Part shown: positions 18,966 through 29,249 of the stretch, piece by piece
How the letters are laid out: every line of letters begins with the position of its first letter
Position numbering within the stretch: the stretch's first letter is position 1
DNA from: Desulfobacterales bacterium
GTDB taxonomy: Bacteria > Desulfobacterota > Desulfobacteria > Desulfobacterales > Desulfosalsimonadaceae
DNA length: 64,000 nucleotides
Assembly (NCBI GenBank): GCA_034520365.1
Contig: JAXHNP010000007.1
Location: 248,001 to 312,000, forward strand
Reading direction: 5' to 3'
Made by a program: the position numbers and the translations under genes
Notes under the pieces: generated by a model
What the model was told of the DNA's origin: nothing
Databases searched by the model: none
The model's input: the letters and a program-made list of their open reading frames with translations, nothing else

Positions 18966-19079
18966 GGCCGTTCCCTGATCATATTGACATTAGCGGACGT
19001 TTTGGTTAATGAGACAGTAGGGGCAAAGCTTCATTCAGATTTCGCATCCCCGACGCCATCAAAGAAAAGCGGGAAAGGA

Positions 19080-20780
19080 ATGCCTATGATTATCGGGCTG
19101 GATGTTGGCGGCACCCACACGGATGTCGTCCTCCTCGGGGAAAACGGGCTTGAAAAGCAGGTCAAGGTCCCCACGGACACGGCTGCACTTTTTAATACCG
19201 TGCTCACCGGGCTTGAAAAAATTACCGAAAACGTCCCCGCCGACGAAATCACCCATGCGGTGCTGAGTACCACCCTTACCACCAATGCGATCGTCCAGGG
19301 AAAACTCTCTCCGGCGGGCATGATCGTCACGAGCGGCCCCGGCATCCATCCGGAAGCCTTTCGAACCGATGAAAATTATTTCATCGTTCCCGGCGGCATT
19401 GACCACAGCGGCCGGGAGATTGAAAAAATCGACCCTGATAAGGTCAAAGCGGCCGCAGATCAGCTTGAACGGTCGGGCATCCGGCATGTGGGGGTGGTAG
19501 GCAAATTTTCCGCCCGAAACCCCGTGCATGAACGCCAGATCGCCGAAATCCTGGGCGACCGGTTCGACCGGGTTTTTCTGGGCCACCGGATTTCCGGCAA
19601 TTTCGGCTTTCCCCGGCGGATCGACACCACATTTTTAAACGCTTCGATCTACCCCGTACATCGGAATTTTTTTGAAGCGGTCAGCCATTCTTTGAAGCAA
19701 AAGGGCATTCAGGTGCCCATCCATATTCTAAAGGCGGATGGCGGCACCATGGGGTTTGAAAGCTCAATCGCCTTTCCCGGCCAGTCGATTCTCTCCGGCC
19801 CGGCGGCCAGCGTCATGGGTTCGGTGGCTTTTGCCCCGGATTATACAGAAACCCTGATCCTGGATATCGGGGGCACGTCCACGGATATGGCGGTTTTAAT
19901 CAAGGGCGTGCCGCTGCTTGCCCCCCATGGCGTGGACATTAACCAATACAAAACCCTGATCCGGGCGCTGAAAACCCAATCCATCGGGATCGGCGGGGAT
20001 TCCTGCGTGCGGGTGATTGACGGGGAGCTTAAAATCGGGCCGGACCGGACCGGAAAGGCCATGGGATACGGCGGCAGCGATCCGACCCCGACCGATGCGC
20101 TGTTTGTCCTGGAACGATCCGTGGGCGGCGACCGCGGCCGGGCGATTCAGGGCATTGAACCCATTGCCGCCCAGCTTGGCCTCTCCATGGAAGAAGCGGC
20201 CTTTGAGATATTTGATAAAACCTGCCGGGAAATCCTTGCCGGCGCCCGGCAAATGATCGCGGACATCAACAGCAAACCGGTCTATACGGTTAAAGAGGCC
20301 CTGCAGGGCTACCAGGTCAACCCGGATCATATTCTGGTCCTGGGCGGCCCGGCCGCCTATTTTGCGGAGCATTTCGAAAATATCAGCAGCTACACGGTGG
20401 ATACCGTGCCGGAGTGCCAGGTGGCCAATGCCATCGGCACGGCCCTGTCCCGCACCACCTGCGAAATCACCCTGTTTGTGGACACCCAGAAGGGACTGGC
20501 CACCGCACCGGAAGAATCGTTCAGCCAAACCGTGGATCTCCATTTTTCCCGCGTCGATGCCCACCGCATGGCCGCGGACCTGTTGAAGCAGAAGGCGGTC
20601 AAGCTGGGGGCCCAAACCCAGGATATTGAAACCGAACTGCTCGAGGACCTGGAATTTAATATTGTCCGGGGCTTCCGGATGATGGGGAAAAACTTAAGGG
20701 TCAAGCAGCAGATCAAACCCGGCTTGATCCACGACTTTAAAACCATTTCCAAAAAGATCGCCGACAGCTGCGTCCGGTAG
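19080..20780 (+). CDS. Hydantoinase/oxoprolinase-family protein (HyuA-like)
   Basis: 566 residues from the ATG at 19080, which follows GGGAAAGGA; the upstream extension is not conserved. It has two sugar-kinase/actin-like phosphate loops: GLDVGGTHTDVVLL at the N-terminus and LDIGGTSTDMAVL near residue 260. It belongs to the ATP-dependent hydantoinase A/5-oxoprolinase superfamily that opens cyclic amides. No hydantoinase B partner gene is adjacent, which is common for the shorter stand-alone members whose substrates are unknown. It is followed 47 bp later by the histone-deacetylase-like gene in the same direction. Confidence 0.87.
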   Translation: MPMIIGLDVGGTHTDVVLLGENGLEKQVKVPTDTAALFNTVLTGLEKITENVPADEITHAVLSTTLTTNAIVQGKLSPAGMIVTSGPGIHPEAFRTDENYFIVPGGIDHSGREIEKIDPDKVKAAADQLERSGIRHVGVVGKFSARNPVHERQIAEILGDRFDRVFLGHRISGNFGFPRRIDTTFLNASIYPVHRNFFEAVSHSLKQKGIQVPIHILKADGGTMGFESSIAFPGQSILSGPAASVMGSVAFAPDYTETLILDIGGTSTDMAVLIKGVPLLAPHGVDINQYKTLIRALKTQSIGIGGDSCVRVIDGELKIGPDRTGKAMGYGGSDPTPTDALFVLERSVGGDRGRAIQGIEPIAAQLGLSMEEAAFEIFDKTCREILAGARQMIADINSKPVYTVKEALQGYQVNPDHILVLGGPAAYFAEHFENISSYTVDTVPECQVANAIGTALSRTTCEITLFVDTQKGLATAPEESFSQTVDLHFSRVDAHRMAADLLKQKAVKLGAQTQDIETELLEDLEFNIVRGFRMMGKNLRVKQQIKPGLIHDFKTISKKIADSCVR

Positions 20781-20827
20781 CGGAGAAAGCTCGGGAATGG
20801 CAATATTAAAACACATCGGAGTCATCC

Positions 20828-22144
20828 ATGCTAAAAGCGTTAAATAAAACCGGTCTGGTATTTTTCCCGGCGTTTGACTGGGCGATCAGCCCCACGCACC
20901 CGGAACGCGAGGAGCGGCTGCTATATACCCAGGATCAGGTGATGGAAGAGGGGCTTTTCGATATTGACGGCATTCATGAGTACAAATCCGAAGTCGTGGA
21001 TATCAAGGACGTGCAGCGGGTCCATTTCTCCTATCCGGATGTCTGGCAGGTGATGACCGAATCCCACTTTATCAGCGCGGGTGGTGCCAAAACCATTGCC
21101 AGGGCGGTGATGGAAAAATCGGTTAACAACGGGTTCGCCCTGGTTCGGCCGCCCGGCCACCATGCCATGCGCGTGGTGCACGGGGGGCGCGGGTTCTGCA
21201 ACGTCAATAACGAAGCCATCATGCTCGAATACCTTCGCCATGCCTACGGTGTTGACCGGGTGGCGGTGGTGGACACCGACTGCCACCACGGCGACGGCAC
21301 CCAGGACATTTACTGGCATGACCCGGACACCCTGTATATTTCGCTGCACCAGGACGGACGGACCATGTACCCCGGCTCCGGATTCCCCCAGGAATTGGGC
21401 GGCCCCAATGCGGCCGGCACGACCTTAAACATTCCGCTTCCCCCGTATACCGGCGAAGAGGGCTTTCTCTACGCCATAAACGAGGTGGTGCTGCCGGTGA
21501 TAGACGAGTTCAAGCCGGAGCTGATTATTAACTCCGCCGGCCAGGACAACCATTTCACCGACCCGCTGACCAACATGCTGTTTACCGCCAAAGGGTACGC
21601 GGATTTAACCCGCCTGCTCAAACCCGATATCGTGGTCCTGGAGGGGGGCTACTCCATCGAAGGCGCGCTTCCCTATGTAAACATCGGGATTATCCTGGCG
21701 CTTGCCGGCATGGATTACAGCCATGTGATCGAACCGGGCTATGATCCGGACAAACTGAAACAGACCGACAGCATCACCCAGACCGTGAAACAGACCTGCG
21801 ATACGGTCAAAGCCAACTGGGCCCAGCGGGAGGCCATCGGCCGGAGCATGCGCGGCAATCAGGAATATGCCGAACGCCGGCGCAACATTTTCTATGATAC
21901 CGAGGGCATCCATGAAACCCAGCGGGAAACCTTAAGGCTGTGCCCGGAGTGCAGCGGCGCCCTGAAAATCGATTCCACATCCGACCGGGGCGCCCATCTG
22001 CTGGCAATCCATATCCCCCGGAAAGCCTGCAATAACTGTTGGGACCTGGGCCGCCAGTGGTATGAATCCGCCAACCCGTCGGACTACGACATGATCTGCC
22101 TCCAGGACAGAACCGAGGACAGCTATCAGGTAAAAGAGAAATGA
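20828..22144 (+). CDS. Histone-deacetylase-family amidohydrolase with C-terminal zinc ribbon
   Basis: 438 residues. Residues 1-310 carry the arginase/HDAC fold with an intact site: His111-His112 (PPGHHAM), Asp151/His153 metal ligands (DTDCHHGDG), the third metal Asp in the GQDNHFTDPL segment, and EGGYS with the catalytic Tyr. Bacterial relatives remove acetyl groups from acetylpolyamines or other acyl-amines. The last 90 residues add CPEC and CNNC, a probable zinc ribbon not present in acetylpolyamine amidohydrolases. It lies between the hydantoinase-like gene and epmA in an apparent operon; the substrate is unknown. Confidence 0.88.
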   Translation: MLKALNKTGLVFFPAFDWAISPTHPEREERLLYTQDQVMEEGLFDIDGIHEYKSEVVDIKDVQRVHFSYPDVWQVMTESHFISAGGAKTIARAVMEKSVNNGFALVRPPGHHAMRVVHGGRGFCNVNNEAIMLEYLRHAYGVDRVAVVDTDCHHGDGTQDIYWHDPDTLYISLHQDGRTMYPGSGFPQELGGPNAAGTTLNIPLPPYTGEEGFLYAINEVVLPVIDEFKPELIINSAGQDNHFTDPLTNMLFTAKGYADLTRLLKPDIVVLEGGYSIEGALPYVNIGIILALAGMDYSHVIEPGYDPDKLKQTDSITQTVKQTCDTVKANWAQREAIGRSMRGNQEYAERRRNIFYDTEGIHETQRETLRLCPECSGALKIDSTSDRGAHLLAIHIPRKACNNCWDLGRQWYESANPSDYDMICLQDRTEDSYQVKEK

Positions 22145-22199
22145 TCCCGGTCAGCCGGCCGCTCATGGCCCGAACCGGAAACCCGGCCAAACCTGTTTT

Positions 22200-23120
22200 A
22201 TGATTTTTCCCCGGCAGCACCGCCTGCATCGAAACCTTTCCATACGCTCAAGGATACTGGCCGGCATCCGCCGCTTTTTTATTGAAAACCAGTACATAGA
22301 GGCAGAGACCCCGGTCTGCATTCCGGCCCCGCTGCCGGAGCCGCATATTTACCCGCCAAGTGCTGCCTGCGGCTACCTTCAGCCATCCCCGGAAATCTGC
22401 ATGAAGCCGCTTCTGGCTGAGGGCTTTGAAAAAATCTTTCAGATCTGCAAATGCTTCCGTCAATCCGAGCGCGGCCGCCGCCATCTGCCGGAATTTTCCA
22501 TGCTGGAGTGGTACGCGGCGGGTGAGGACTACGAGGATCTCATGCACACCTGTGAAGCCATGTTTGAAACCATCTGCCAGGCCCTCGAAATTCCCCTTCA
22601 AATCGAATATCAGAAAAACCGCATCGATCTGACCCGCCCCTGGCAGCGGCTCACGGTTTCCGAGGCTTTTTCCCGCTACGCGCCGGCGGATATGGAAACC
22701 GCCCTAAACCACGATGATTTTGATGAAATCATGGGGATTGAAATTGAGCCCCGGCTGGGGCTTAAACAGCCGGTTTTTTTATGCGACTATCCGGCGGCGA
22801 ACTCACCTTTGGCCGCGCCCCAACCGGACAACCCGATGCTTGCCCAGCGGTTTGAGCTCTATATCGCCGGCCTTGAAATCTGCAACGGATCCACCGAACT
22901 GAGCGATTCCCGGTTTCAGCGGAAACGCTTTGAAGCCGAAATAGAACACCGCCGCGAAAACAGCCTTCCGGTCTATCCGTATCCCGCCCGGTTTATAGAG
23001 GCTTTGCAGGAAATGCCGGCCGCCGCCGGATGCGCCATGGGGGTGGACCGGCTGACCATACTGTTTGCCGACGCCGAATCCATTGATGAGGTGGTGGCCT
23101 TCACCCCGGAGACCCTTTGA
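22200..23120 (+). CDS. epmA: EF-P-lysine lysyltransferase-like protein (EpmA/PoxA/GenX)
   Basis: 306 residues, the catalytic half of a class II lysyl-tRNA synthetase without the anticodon-binding domain, which defines EpmA/GenX. Visible motifs are FQICKCFRQSERGRRHLPEF (motif 2), CNGSTEL and the motif 3 segment AGCAMGVDRLTIL. EpmA attaches beta-lysine to elongation factor P. The partner aminomutase epmB and efp itself are not in the window. It begins 55 bp after the HDAC-like gene on the same strand. Confidence 0.88.
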   Translation: MIFPRQHRLHRNLSIRSRILAGIRRFFIENQYIEAETPVCIPAPLPEPHIYPPSAACGYLQPSPEICMKPLLAEGFEKIFQICKCFRQSERGRRHLPEFSMLEWYAAGEDYEDLMHTCEAMFETICQALEIPLQIEYQKNRIDLTRPWQRLTVSEAFSRYAPADMETALNHDDFDEIMGIEIEPRLGLKQPVFLCDYPAANSPLAAPQPDNPMLAQRFELYIAGLEICNGSTELSDSRFQRKRFEAEIEHRRENSLPVYPYPARFIEALQEMPAAAGCAMGVDRLTILFADAESIDEVVAFTPETL

Positions 23121-23234
23121 ATGGGATTTTTGCGGGCATTGGCGAAAAAGGCTTGATTTTTTTACGGATCTTATAATAATTAATGGAAATTATTCGAATT
23201 TAAGATCACCCTAAACCAACGGCAGCCTGAATTG

Positions 23235-23819
23235 ATGATGCGAATACTCACCCTGCAGCTTGCGATGGCGGTTCTTCTGGGCGCAGCGCTTACCGGTTCT
23301 GTGCGGGCGGAAATTTATACCTATGTGGATGAAAACGGGGTCCGCCATTTCAGCAACGCGCCCACCTCGCAGCGTTACCGATACGCCGGCCCGGAAATTG
23401 AAGACAGAATCGCCTATTATTCATCCACGGATACGTTCGATCATTACATCCGGGATGCGGCAAGCCTTCACGGCCTGGATTTTGCGCTGGTAAAAGCCGT
23501 GGTGCAGGCAGAATCCAATTTTAACCCCAATGCCGTCTCCAAGGCCGGCGCCATCGGGCTTATGCAGATCATGCCGGGCAACCTCGCCGCCTTCCGCCTC
23601 CACGACCCCTATGATCCGCGGGCCAACATCCTGGCCGGCACCCGGTATCTGAAATCGCTTATCAAAAAATTCAACCATGATCTAACCCTTTCCCTGGCCG
23701 CCTATAATGCCGGTCCGGCCGCGGTGGAGCGCTACAACGGGGTTCCCCCCTACCCGGAAACACAGAAATATGTCAAACGGGTGATGGCATATTACAACCG
23801 CTACAAGAACTCAGAATAA
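23235..23819 (+). CDS. Lytic transglycosylase with N-terminal DUF4124 domain
   Basis: 194 residues from the ATG at 23235 (23238 is equally possible). It has a signal peptide of about 22 residues, then a DUF4124 segment (AEIYTYVDENGVRHFSN), then an SLT domain. The catalytic Glu is in VQAESNFNPNAVS, followed by GAIGLMQIMP and LAAYNAGPAAV. It is periplasmic and cleaves peptidoglycan glycan strands to 1,6-anhydromuropeptides. The gene is directly followed by a cysteine-cluster protein gene 6 bp later. Confidence 0.92.
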   Translation: MMRILTLQLAMAVLLGAALTGSVRAEIYTYVDENGVRHFSNAPTSQRYRYAGPEIEDRIAYYSSTDTFDHYIRDAASLHGLDFALVKAVVQAESNFNPNAVSKAGAIGLMQIMPGNLAAFRLHDPYDPRANILAGTRYLKSLIKKFNHDLTLSLAAYNAGPAAVERYNGVPPYPETQKYVKRVMAYYNRYKNSE

Positions 23820-23825
23820 TCAGAT

Positions 23826-24512
23826 ATGGCAACAGAAAAAAAATTGCTCGCATTAGAGCGGATCTATGCGCGCTACGAGGAATATACCCGGCAGCTTCGG
23901 GTGGCCTGTCAGAAATACTGCGCCCACTGCTGTACCTGCAATGTCACCATGACAAGCCTTGAGGCGGCATATATCCGAAAAGCCCTGTCGGATGCCGAAT
24001 GGGCCGCCATACGGCAAAGACTTGCCCCGCAGCTTGAGAAAATCCGGTATCAGCCGGAAATAACGCTCAACCAGATGGCCGGATTATGCGCCAACAGCCA
24101 GGAACCGCCGGAGGAAATCATTGATCCGAATTGGGGCGCCTGCCCCCTGCTTGAAAAAAAAGCATGCCCCATCTATTCGGTCCGCCCCTTTGGCTGCCGC
24201 TGCCTGCTCTCCGGCAGAAACTGCGGGGATTCCGGATATGCCGAAATTGATGCGTATACGATCACCGTAAATTATGTGTTCACCCAGTTTATCGAGCATC
24301 TGGATCAAAGCGGCAAAACCGGCAACCTCTCAGATATATTAATGGCGACCGACCCCGAAACCGCCGCCGCCGGGGCCTCCATACATGACAGCGCCGCCGG
24401 CTGCCATGTGATCAGAAACCGGGCCATCCCCATGCTGCTGGTGCCGCCCGAGCATCAGCGAGACATCGCCTCAATTGTCAATGACCTCCATGCCATTGTC
24501 GAAAGCGCCTGA
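23826..24512 (+). CDS. YkgJ-type cysteine-cluster protein
   Basis: 228 residues. The conserved cysteines are in QKYCAHCCTCNVTMT near the N-terminus and GACPLLEKKACPIYSVRPFGCR in the middle, the layout of the YkgJ/zinc- or iron-chelating CxxCxxCC family. No membrane segment. It likely binds a metal ion or Fe-S cluster; the reaction is unknown. It is translationally close to the transglycosylase and is probably co-transcribed with it. Confidence 0.8.
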   Translation: MATEKKLLALERIYARYEEYTRQLRVACQKYCAHCCTCNVTMTSLEAAYIRKALSDAEWAAIRQRLAPQLEKIRYQPEITLNQMAGLCANSQEPPEEIIDPNWGACPLLEKKACPIYSVRPFGCRCLLSGRNCGDSGYAEIDAYTITVNYVFTQFIEHLDQSGKTGNLSDILMATDPETAAAGASIHDSAAGCHVIRNRAIPMLLVPPEHQRDIASIVNDLHAIVESA

Positions 24513-24595
24513 GGCTTTATTTTAAAGCCTTCTTGACTTACTCTGGGAAAATAATTTATGAACAACAAATTTGACAATAAGCTCAAAAGGCCAAA

Positions 24596-26263
24596 ATGAA
24601 AACAAAACTCAAAACCATGATCAAAAGTGCCGCAGAAGCGGCCTATAAATCCGGGGCCTTAAACTCCGACGCGTTCGCCCCGGTTGAGATAGAAGCGCCC
24701 AAGGCAGGGGCCCACGGGGATCTGGCCTCCAATTTTGCCATGTTAAATGCCTCCGCCCAGAAAATGGCGCCCCGAAAAATCGCCGAGGCCCTGGTGAGCC
24801 ACCTCTCAGACCCCGAGGGCATTATTGATAAAACCGAAATCGCAGGCCCCGGATTTATCAACTTTTTTATCCACAAGACCGCCTGGCACCCGGTACTCCA
24901 TGAGATCCACGCGCAAAACGGGCAATACGGGGCCTGTGATATCGGAAAAGGCCAAAAAGTCCAGGTGGAATTCGTAAGCGCCAATCCCACCGGCCCCTTG
25001 CACGTAGGGCATGGCCGGGGCGCGGTGGTGGGCGATACCGTGGCCGCGATTCTCTCCTTCTGCGGCTATGATGTGTTCCGGGAATACTACATCAATGACT
25101 CCGGCAAACAGATTCAAACCCTGGGCCGGTCCGTATATCTGCGATGCCTGGAGCTTTTCGGCCGCGATATAGCCTTTCCCGAGGACTGCTATCAGGGCGA
25201 CTATATATACGAAATCGCCAAAACGCTAATGGAGCGAAAAGGCGAATGGCTGACAAACGCCTCTGAAGAAGAGGCCACTTCCGACTGTGCCCGATACGCG
25301 GCTGAAAAAATTCTGGAGGGCATCCGGGAGGATCTGGCGCTTCTGGGCATCTCCTTTGATCACTGGTTCAGCGAACAGGGCCTCTATGATACCGCCAAGG
25401 TGGAAGCCGCGATCAAGCAGTTTCAGGACGCCGGGCTCATCTACGAGAAAGAAGGGGCCCTGTGGTTTAAAACCGAGGCGTTTGGGGATGAAAAGGACCG
25501 GGTGGTGGTGCGGCAGAACGGGCAGACCACCTATTTTGCATCAGACATCGCCTATCACCGGGACAAATTTGACCGGGGGTTTGACCAGATCATCGATGTC
25601 TGGGGGGCGGACCACCACGGCTATATCCCCCGGATATCCGCGGCCATTAAAGCGGGCGGAAAAGACGGGGGCCGGTTTCACGTGATTTTGACCCAGTTGG
25701 TTAACCTCCTGCGCGCCGGCACCCCGGTCACCATGTCCACCCGGGCCGGACAGTTTGTCACCCTGCGCGAGGTTGTTGACGAGGTGGGCAGCGATGCCGT
25801 GCGCTTTATTTTTCTGACCCGGCATTATGAGAGTCCGCTGGATTTTGATCTTGAAGTGGCCAAGCAAAAAACCAATGACAATCCGGTCTATTACGTGCAG
25901 TATGTCCACGCCCGGATATCGAGTATTTTTAAAAAGGCCCGGGAAGAAAAAGGCATTGCCTCGGTCACCGGTGAGGCCGCATCGGTGGCTCGGCTCACCG
26001 AACCCGAGGAGATTTCGCTGATCAAGCACATGGCGCGCTACCCGGAGGTGATCCAGGCGGCCGCCCAATTGATGGAACCGCACCGGATCGCATTCTACCT
26101 CATGGATCTTGCAGCCGCATTCCATGCCTATTATAATAAGCACCGGGTTTTGATTGATGACCCCCAGCTGGCGGACGGACGGCTCTATCTGGTGCTGGCT
26201 GTCCAGAAAATCATCCGAAACGGCCTCGGCCTGCTGGGTGTTTCTGCACCCGAGACCATGTAA
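24596..26263 (+). CDS. argS: Arginyl-tRNA synthetase
   Basis: Class I aminoacyl-tRNA synthetase, 555 residues. It has the N-terminal Add-1 domain for tRNA D-loop recognition, then [13 protein letters not shown] with the HIGH signature as HVGH. The KMSKS position is degenerate (VTMSTRAG), as is usual for ArgRS, and a DALR anticodon-binding domain ends the protein. It is followed 8 bp later by a SPOR protein gene, an argS-SPOR order common in deltaproteobacteria. Confidence 0.97.
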   Translation: MKTKLKTMIKSAAEAAYKSGALNSDAFAPVEIEAPKAGAHGDLASNFAMLNASAQKMAPRKIAEALVSHLSDPEGIIDKTEIAGPGFINFFIHKTAWHPVLHEIHAQNGQYGACDIGKGQKVQVEFVSANPTGPLHVGHGRGAVVGDTVAAILSFCGYDVFREYYINDSGKQIQTLGRSVYLRCLELFGRDIAFPEDCYQGDYIYEIAKTLMERKGEWLTNASEEEATSDCARYAAEKILEGIREDLALLGISFDHWFSEQGLYDTAKVEAAIKQFQDAGLIYEKEGALWFKTEAFGDEKDRVVVRQNGQTTYFASDIAYHRDKFDRGFDQIIDVWGADHHGYIPRISAAIKAGGKDGGRFHVILTQLVNLLRAGTPVTMSTRAGQFVTLREVVDEVGSDAVRFIFLTRHYESPLDFDLEVAKQKTNDNPVYYVQYVHARISSIFKKAREEKGIASVTGEAASVARLTEPEEISLIKHMARYPEVIQAAAQLMEPHRIAFYLMDLAAAFHAYYNKHRVLIDDPQLADGRLYLVLAVQKIIRNGLGLLGVSAPETM

Positions 26264-26271
26264 AAAGGCAT

Positions 26272-27117
26272 ATGGCCACCAAAAGCCCCCAAAATAAAGC
26301 GGCCCGAAAAAGGGCCGCGCCCAGGCCCATTTTTATCATCAACCGGGGCAATGTGCTGGGCTGGATCTTTCTGGCGTTTTCCGCCTGCGGCCTGATGTTT
26401 GTCTTAGGGGTCTTGGTCGGCCGGGATCAGGCGCCCATCCGGTTTGATATCGAGCGCCTGGATGAAAAGCTCACCCACTTGAAACAAAGCGTTTTAACCA
26501 ACCAGGAGATAAAACCGTTTGATGTGCTCGAAAACCTGAAAAAAGACGGCATCCCGGAAGCAGCGGAAACTGATCCCCATACGGTGGCGCCGCGCTATGC
26601 CAAAAAAGAAATCTCCGGCGAACCGGTATCCCCCGAGGCCCTGAAACCGGAACCGGAGGCTGCGGCAGAAACCCAGGAATCAGAAACCGCTTCCGGAAAA
26701 ACCGCTGACAAAATGCCGGACACCGAATCCGGGGCATCACCCCCGCCGCCGCCTGAGAAAACCGAGTCAAAAGCGGATTCAACGCGAAATACCGCCTCCG
26801 TCAAAAAACCCGCGGTATCGAAACCGCAGAAAACAGCTTCCGCCCAGACCGCCGCTTCCCGAAATGTCGACGGGGACGGCTATGCCATTCAGATCGCTTC
26901 CCTGAGTGATCCGGAAAGCGCGGCCACCGTCAGGGACAGATTTCTGGCCAAAGGGTATCCAGCCTATGTAAGAAGAGCGGATGTCAACGGCAAAACCTGG
27001 TATCGGGTCCGGATCGGTTCCTATCCAAGCAGGGATAAGGCCCGGAAGGATTTAAAAAGCCTAACTGAGGCCGGGGTTAGCGCCATGATCTTTTTAAGAG
27101 ACGGCGCGAATCCATAA
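26272..27117 (+). CDS. SPOR-domain inner-membrane protein
   Basis: 281 residues. A basic N-terminus precedes one membrane helix (about 28-49, VLGWIFLAFSACGLMFVLGV). A low-complexity Pro/Glu/Ala/Ser-rich periplasmic linker follows, and a C-terminal SPOR domain starts at YAIQIASLSD and contains WYRVRIGSY. SPOR domains bind denuded septal peptidoglycan, so a role at the division site is likely (FtsN/DedD-like layout). Confidence 0.88.
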   Translation: MATKSPQNKAARKRAAPRPIFIINRGNVLGWIFLAFSACGLMFVLGVLVGRDQAPIRFDIERLDEKLTHLKQSVLTNQEIKPFDVLENLKKDGIPEAAETDPHTVAPRYAKKEISGEPVSPEALKPEPEAAAETQESETASGKTADKMPDTESGASPPPPPEKTESKADSTRNTASVKKPAVSKPQKTASAQTAASRNVDGDGYAIQIASLSDPESAATVRDRFLAKGYPAYVRRADVNGKTWYRVRIGSYPSRDKARKDLKSLTEAGVSAMIFLRDGANP

Positions 27118-27129
27118 AAGGAGACAACA

Positions 27130-27417
27130 ATGAAAATATCCAGAAAAGAAGTTTTGCACGTGGCGGATCTGGCCCGCCTGACCATGGATGACGACGCGGT
27201 TGAGACGTTTGCCGGACAATTGGGCGGCATCCTGGAATATGTGGAAAAGCTGAGCGCCGTGGACACCTCCGGCATTACGCCCACCGCCCATGCGGTGGAG
27301 AGGGCCAATGCCTTTCGAAAGGATGAAACCACCGGCCATCTGCAGCGGGATGCGGCGCTGGCCAATGCACCGGAGGCCGAAGACGGCCAGTTTATCGTGC
27401 CCAAAGTGATTGAGTAA
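27130..27417 (+). CDS. gatC: Asp/Glu-tRNA amidotransferase subunit C
   Basis: 95 residues, the small stabilising subunit of GatCAB, which converts mischarged Glu-tRNA-Gln and Asp-tRNA-Asn to the correct amides. [15 protein letters not shown] at the N-terminus and NAFRKDE in the middle are typical. AAGGAG precedes the ATG, and gatA starts 8 bp after the stop. Confidence 0.93.
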   Translation: MKISRKEVLHVADLARLTMDDDAVETFAGQLGGILEYVEKLSAVDTSGITPTAHAVERANAFRKDETTGHLQRDAALANAPEAEDGQFIVPKVIE

Positions 27418-27425
27418 AGGAGCTG

Positions 27426-28898
27426 ATGCCAATGGAACTTAATGCACTGACCATCCACGAAGCCGCCCGGCTTTTGAAAAACAGGGAAATCTCGGCAGCG
27501 GAGCTCACAGATTCCCTTCTTTCAAAGATCGAGTCAGTCGAACCGCTGGTGGACGCCTATATCACGATCACCGGGGAGGCGGCAAAATCTGCCGCTGAAG
27601 CGGCGGATCAGGCGATCGCCCAAGGGACGGCCGGCCCGCTTTGCGGCATTCCCCTGGCCATCAAAGATCTGATCTGCGTAAAGGGCATTAAAACCACCTG
27701 TGCCTCCAAAATGCTGGAAAATTTTTATCCGCCCTATGATGCCACGGTCATTGAGAAACTAAACACCGCCGGTGCGGTCATGGCGGGCAAAGCCAATATG
27801 GATGAGTTTGCCATGGGCTCTTCCACGGAAAACTCCGGGATAAAACCCACCAAAAACCCCTGGGATCTTTCCCGGGTGCCGGGCGGCTCCAGCGGCGGCT
27901 CAGCCGCTTGCGTGGCGGCCGACATGTGCCTGGGGGCGCTTGGCTCGGATACCGGCGGATCGATCCGACAGCCGGCCTCGCACTGCGGGGTGGTGGGAAT
28001 AAAGCCCACCTACGGCCGGGTATCCCGATTCGGCCTGGTGGCATTCGCCTCTTCCCTGGATCAGATCGGGCCGCTGGCCAAGGATGTCACGGATGCGGCG
28101 ATACTTTTAAACGCCATTTCCGGATACGACCCCCGGGATTCCACATCCGTGGATCAGCCGGTGCCGGATTATGCGGCCGCACTCACCGGGGACATTAAAG
28201 GGCTTAAAATCGGGATTCCCAAAGAGTATCATGGGGCCGAAGGGGTTTCCGAAGAGGTTTCTTCGGCTGTTGAAAAGGCCATGACCGTATTTAAAGAGGC
28301 CGGCGCGGAATTTATCGAAATAACGCTTCCCCACACCGAGTATGCGGTAGCTGCCTATTATCTCCTCGCCCCGGCCGAGGCAAGCTCCAACCTGGCCCGC
28401 TATGACGGGGTGAAATACGGCTTTCGCGATCCGGAAAGCAGCGGTATGAAAGAGATGTATAACAATACCCGGTCCAAAGGATTCGGGCCCGAAGTTAAGC
28501 GGCGGATCCTTCTGGGCACTTATGCCCTGTCCGCCGGATACTACGACGCCTATTACAAAAAAGCCTCCCAGGTGCGGACCCTGATCAAGCAGGATTTCAA
28601 CACCGCCTTTGACGCCTGCGACCTGATCCTGGCGCCGGTGGCCCCGACCCCGGCATTCAAAATCGGAGAGAACATTGATGACCCTTTGCAGATGTATCTG
28701 TCTGACGTTTTCACCCTTTCCGCCAATCTGGGGGGCATTCCGGGGCTTTCCGTGCCATGCGGCTTCTCACAAGAGGGGCTTCCCATCGGCCTTCAGCTCA
28801 TGGGGAATTATTTTGATGAGGCGTCCATATTGAATGCCGCCTACTTTTTTGAGCAGCAAACCGATTATCACAAACAAAAGGCCGGATTGATGCCTTGA
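27426..28898 (+). CDS. gatA: Asp/Glu-tRNA amidotransferase subunit A
   Basis: 490-residue amidase-signature enzyme that releases ammonia from glutamine for GatCAB. The Ser-cisSer-Lys triad is in GIPLAIKDL (Lys), the GGSSGGSAA loop and [10 protein letters not shown] (nucleophile serine). AAAGGAG sits 5 nt before the ATG at 27426; an ATG at 27432 is also possible. gatB is not in this operon but lies 2.2 kb away on the other strand. Confidence 0.96.
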   Translation: MPMELNALTIHEAARLLKNREISAAELTDSLLSKIESVEPLVDAYITITGEAAKSAAEAADQAIAQGTAGPLCGIPLAIKDLICVKGIKTTCASKMLENFYPPYDATVIEKLNTAGAVMAGKANMDEFAMGSSTENSGIKPTKNPWDLSRVPGGSSGGSAACVAADMCLGALGSDTGGSIRQPASHCGVVGIKPTYGRVSRFGLVAFASSLDQIGPLAKDVTDAAILLNAISGYDPRDSTSVDQPVPDYAAALTGDIKGLKIGIPKEYHGAEGVSEEVSSAVEKAMTVFKEAGAEFIEITLPHTEYAVAAYYLLAPAEASSNLARYDGVKYGFRDPESSGMKEMYNNTRSKGFGPEVKRRILLGTYALSAGYYDAYYKKASQVRTLIKQDFNTAFDACDLILAPVAPTPAFKIGENIDDPLQMYLSDVFTLSANLGGIPGLSVPCGFSQEGLPIGLQLMGNYFDEASILNAAYFFEQQTDYHKQKAGLMP

Positions 28899-28977
28899 AT
28901 TAACGGACACGGGACCATTTTTTTGGATAAGATTAAGAGTAAAAGTAAGACGGTCGCAAATACATGAAAGGATGCAT

Positions 28978-29157
28978 ATGAGCATACAACCCGAGGGCGA
29001 GGATCTGCGAAAAGCCATCAAATGGATATCCGAGATGCGCCAGGAGGAGCCGGACAAGTCGCTTACCCGGCTGGTCGAAGAGGCCGGCGCCAAGTTCGAT
29101 CTGCCGCCCAAGGATCAGGAATTCCTGTACCGCTTTGTCAGGGATAATGAAGCATAA
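28978..29157 (+). CDS. Small conserved-looking protein upstream of mutL
   Basis: 59 residues. The ATG at 28978 is preferred over 28972 because the GAAAGG site is then 7 nt away. It is charged and helical, with no cysteines or membrane segment; the middle reads KSLTRLVEEAGAKFDLPP. I do not recognise a named family. It lies between gatA and mutL on the same strand. Confidence 0.6.
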   Translation: MSIQPEGEDLRKAIKWISEMRQEEPDKSLTRLVEEAGAKFDLPPKDQEFLYRFVRDNEA

Positions 29158-29166
29158 ATGGGGTTT

Positions 29167-29231
29167 CAGGTGTCAGATGTTAGATGGGTATGGTTTGACT
29201 GAAGACTGAAACCTGAACACTGAAACCTAAT
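29167..29231. repeat. Short imperfect inverted repeat of the GTTTCAGG/CCTGAAAC type
   Basis: GGTTTCAGGTGTCAG-like sequence on the left is mirrored by CTGAAACCTGAACACTGAAACC on the right, just before mutL. The same GTTTCAGG...CCTGAAAC...CTGAAACCTGAACAC arrangement recurs at 38364-38428. Confidence 0.6.
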
Positions 29232-29249
29232 CCGAAGGATAAGGCGCTG

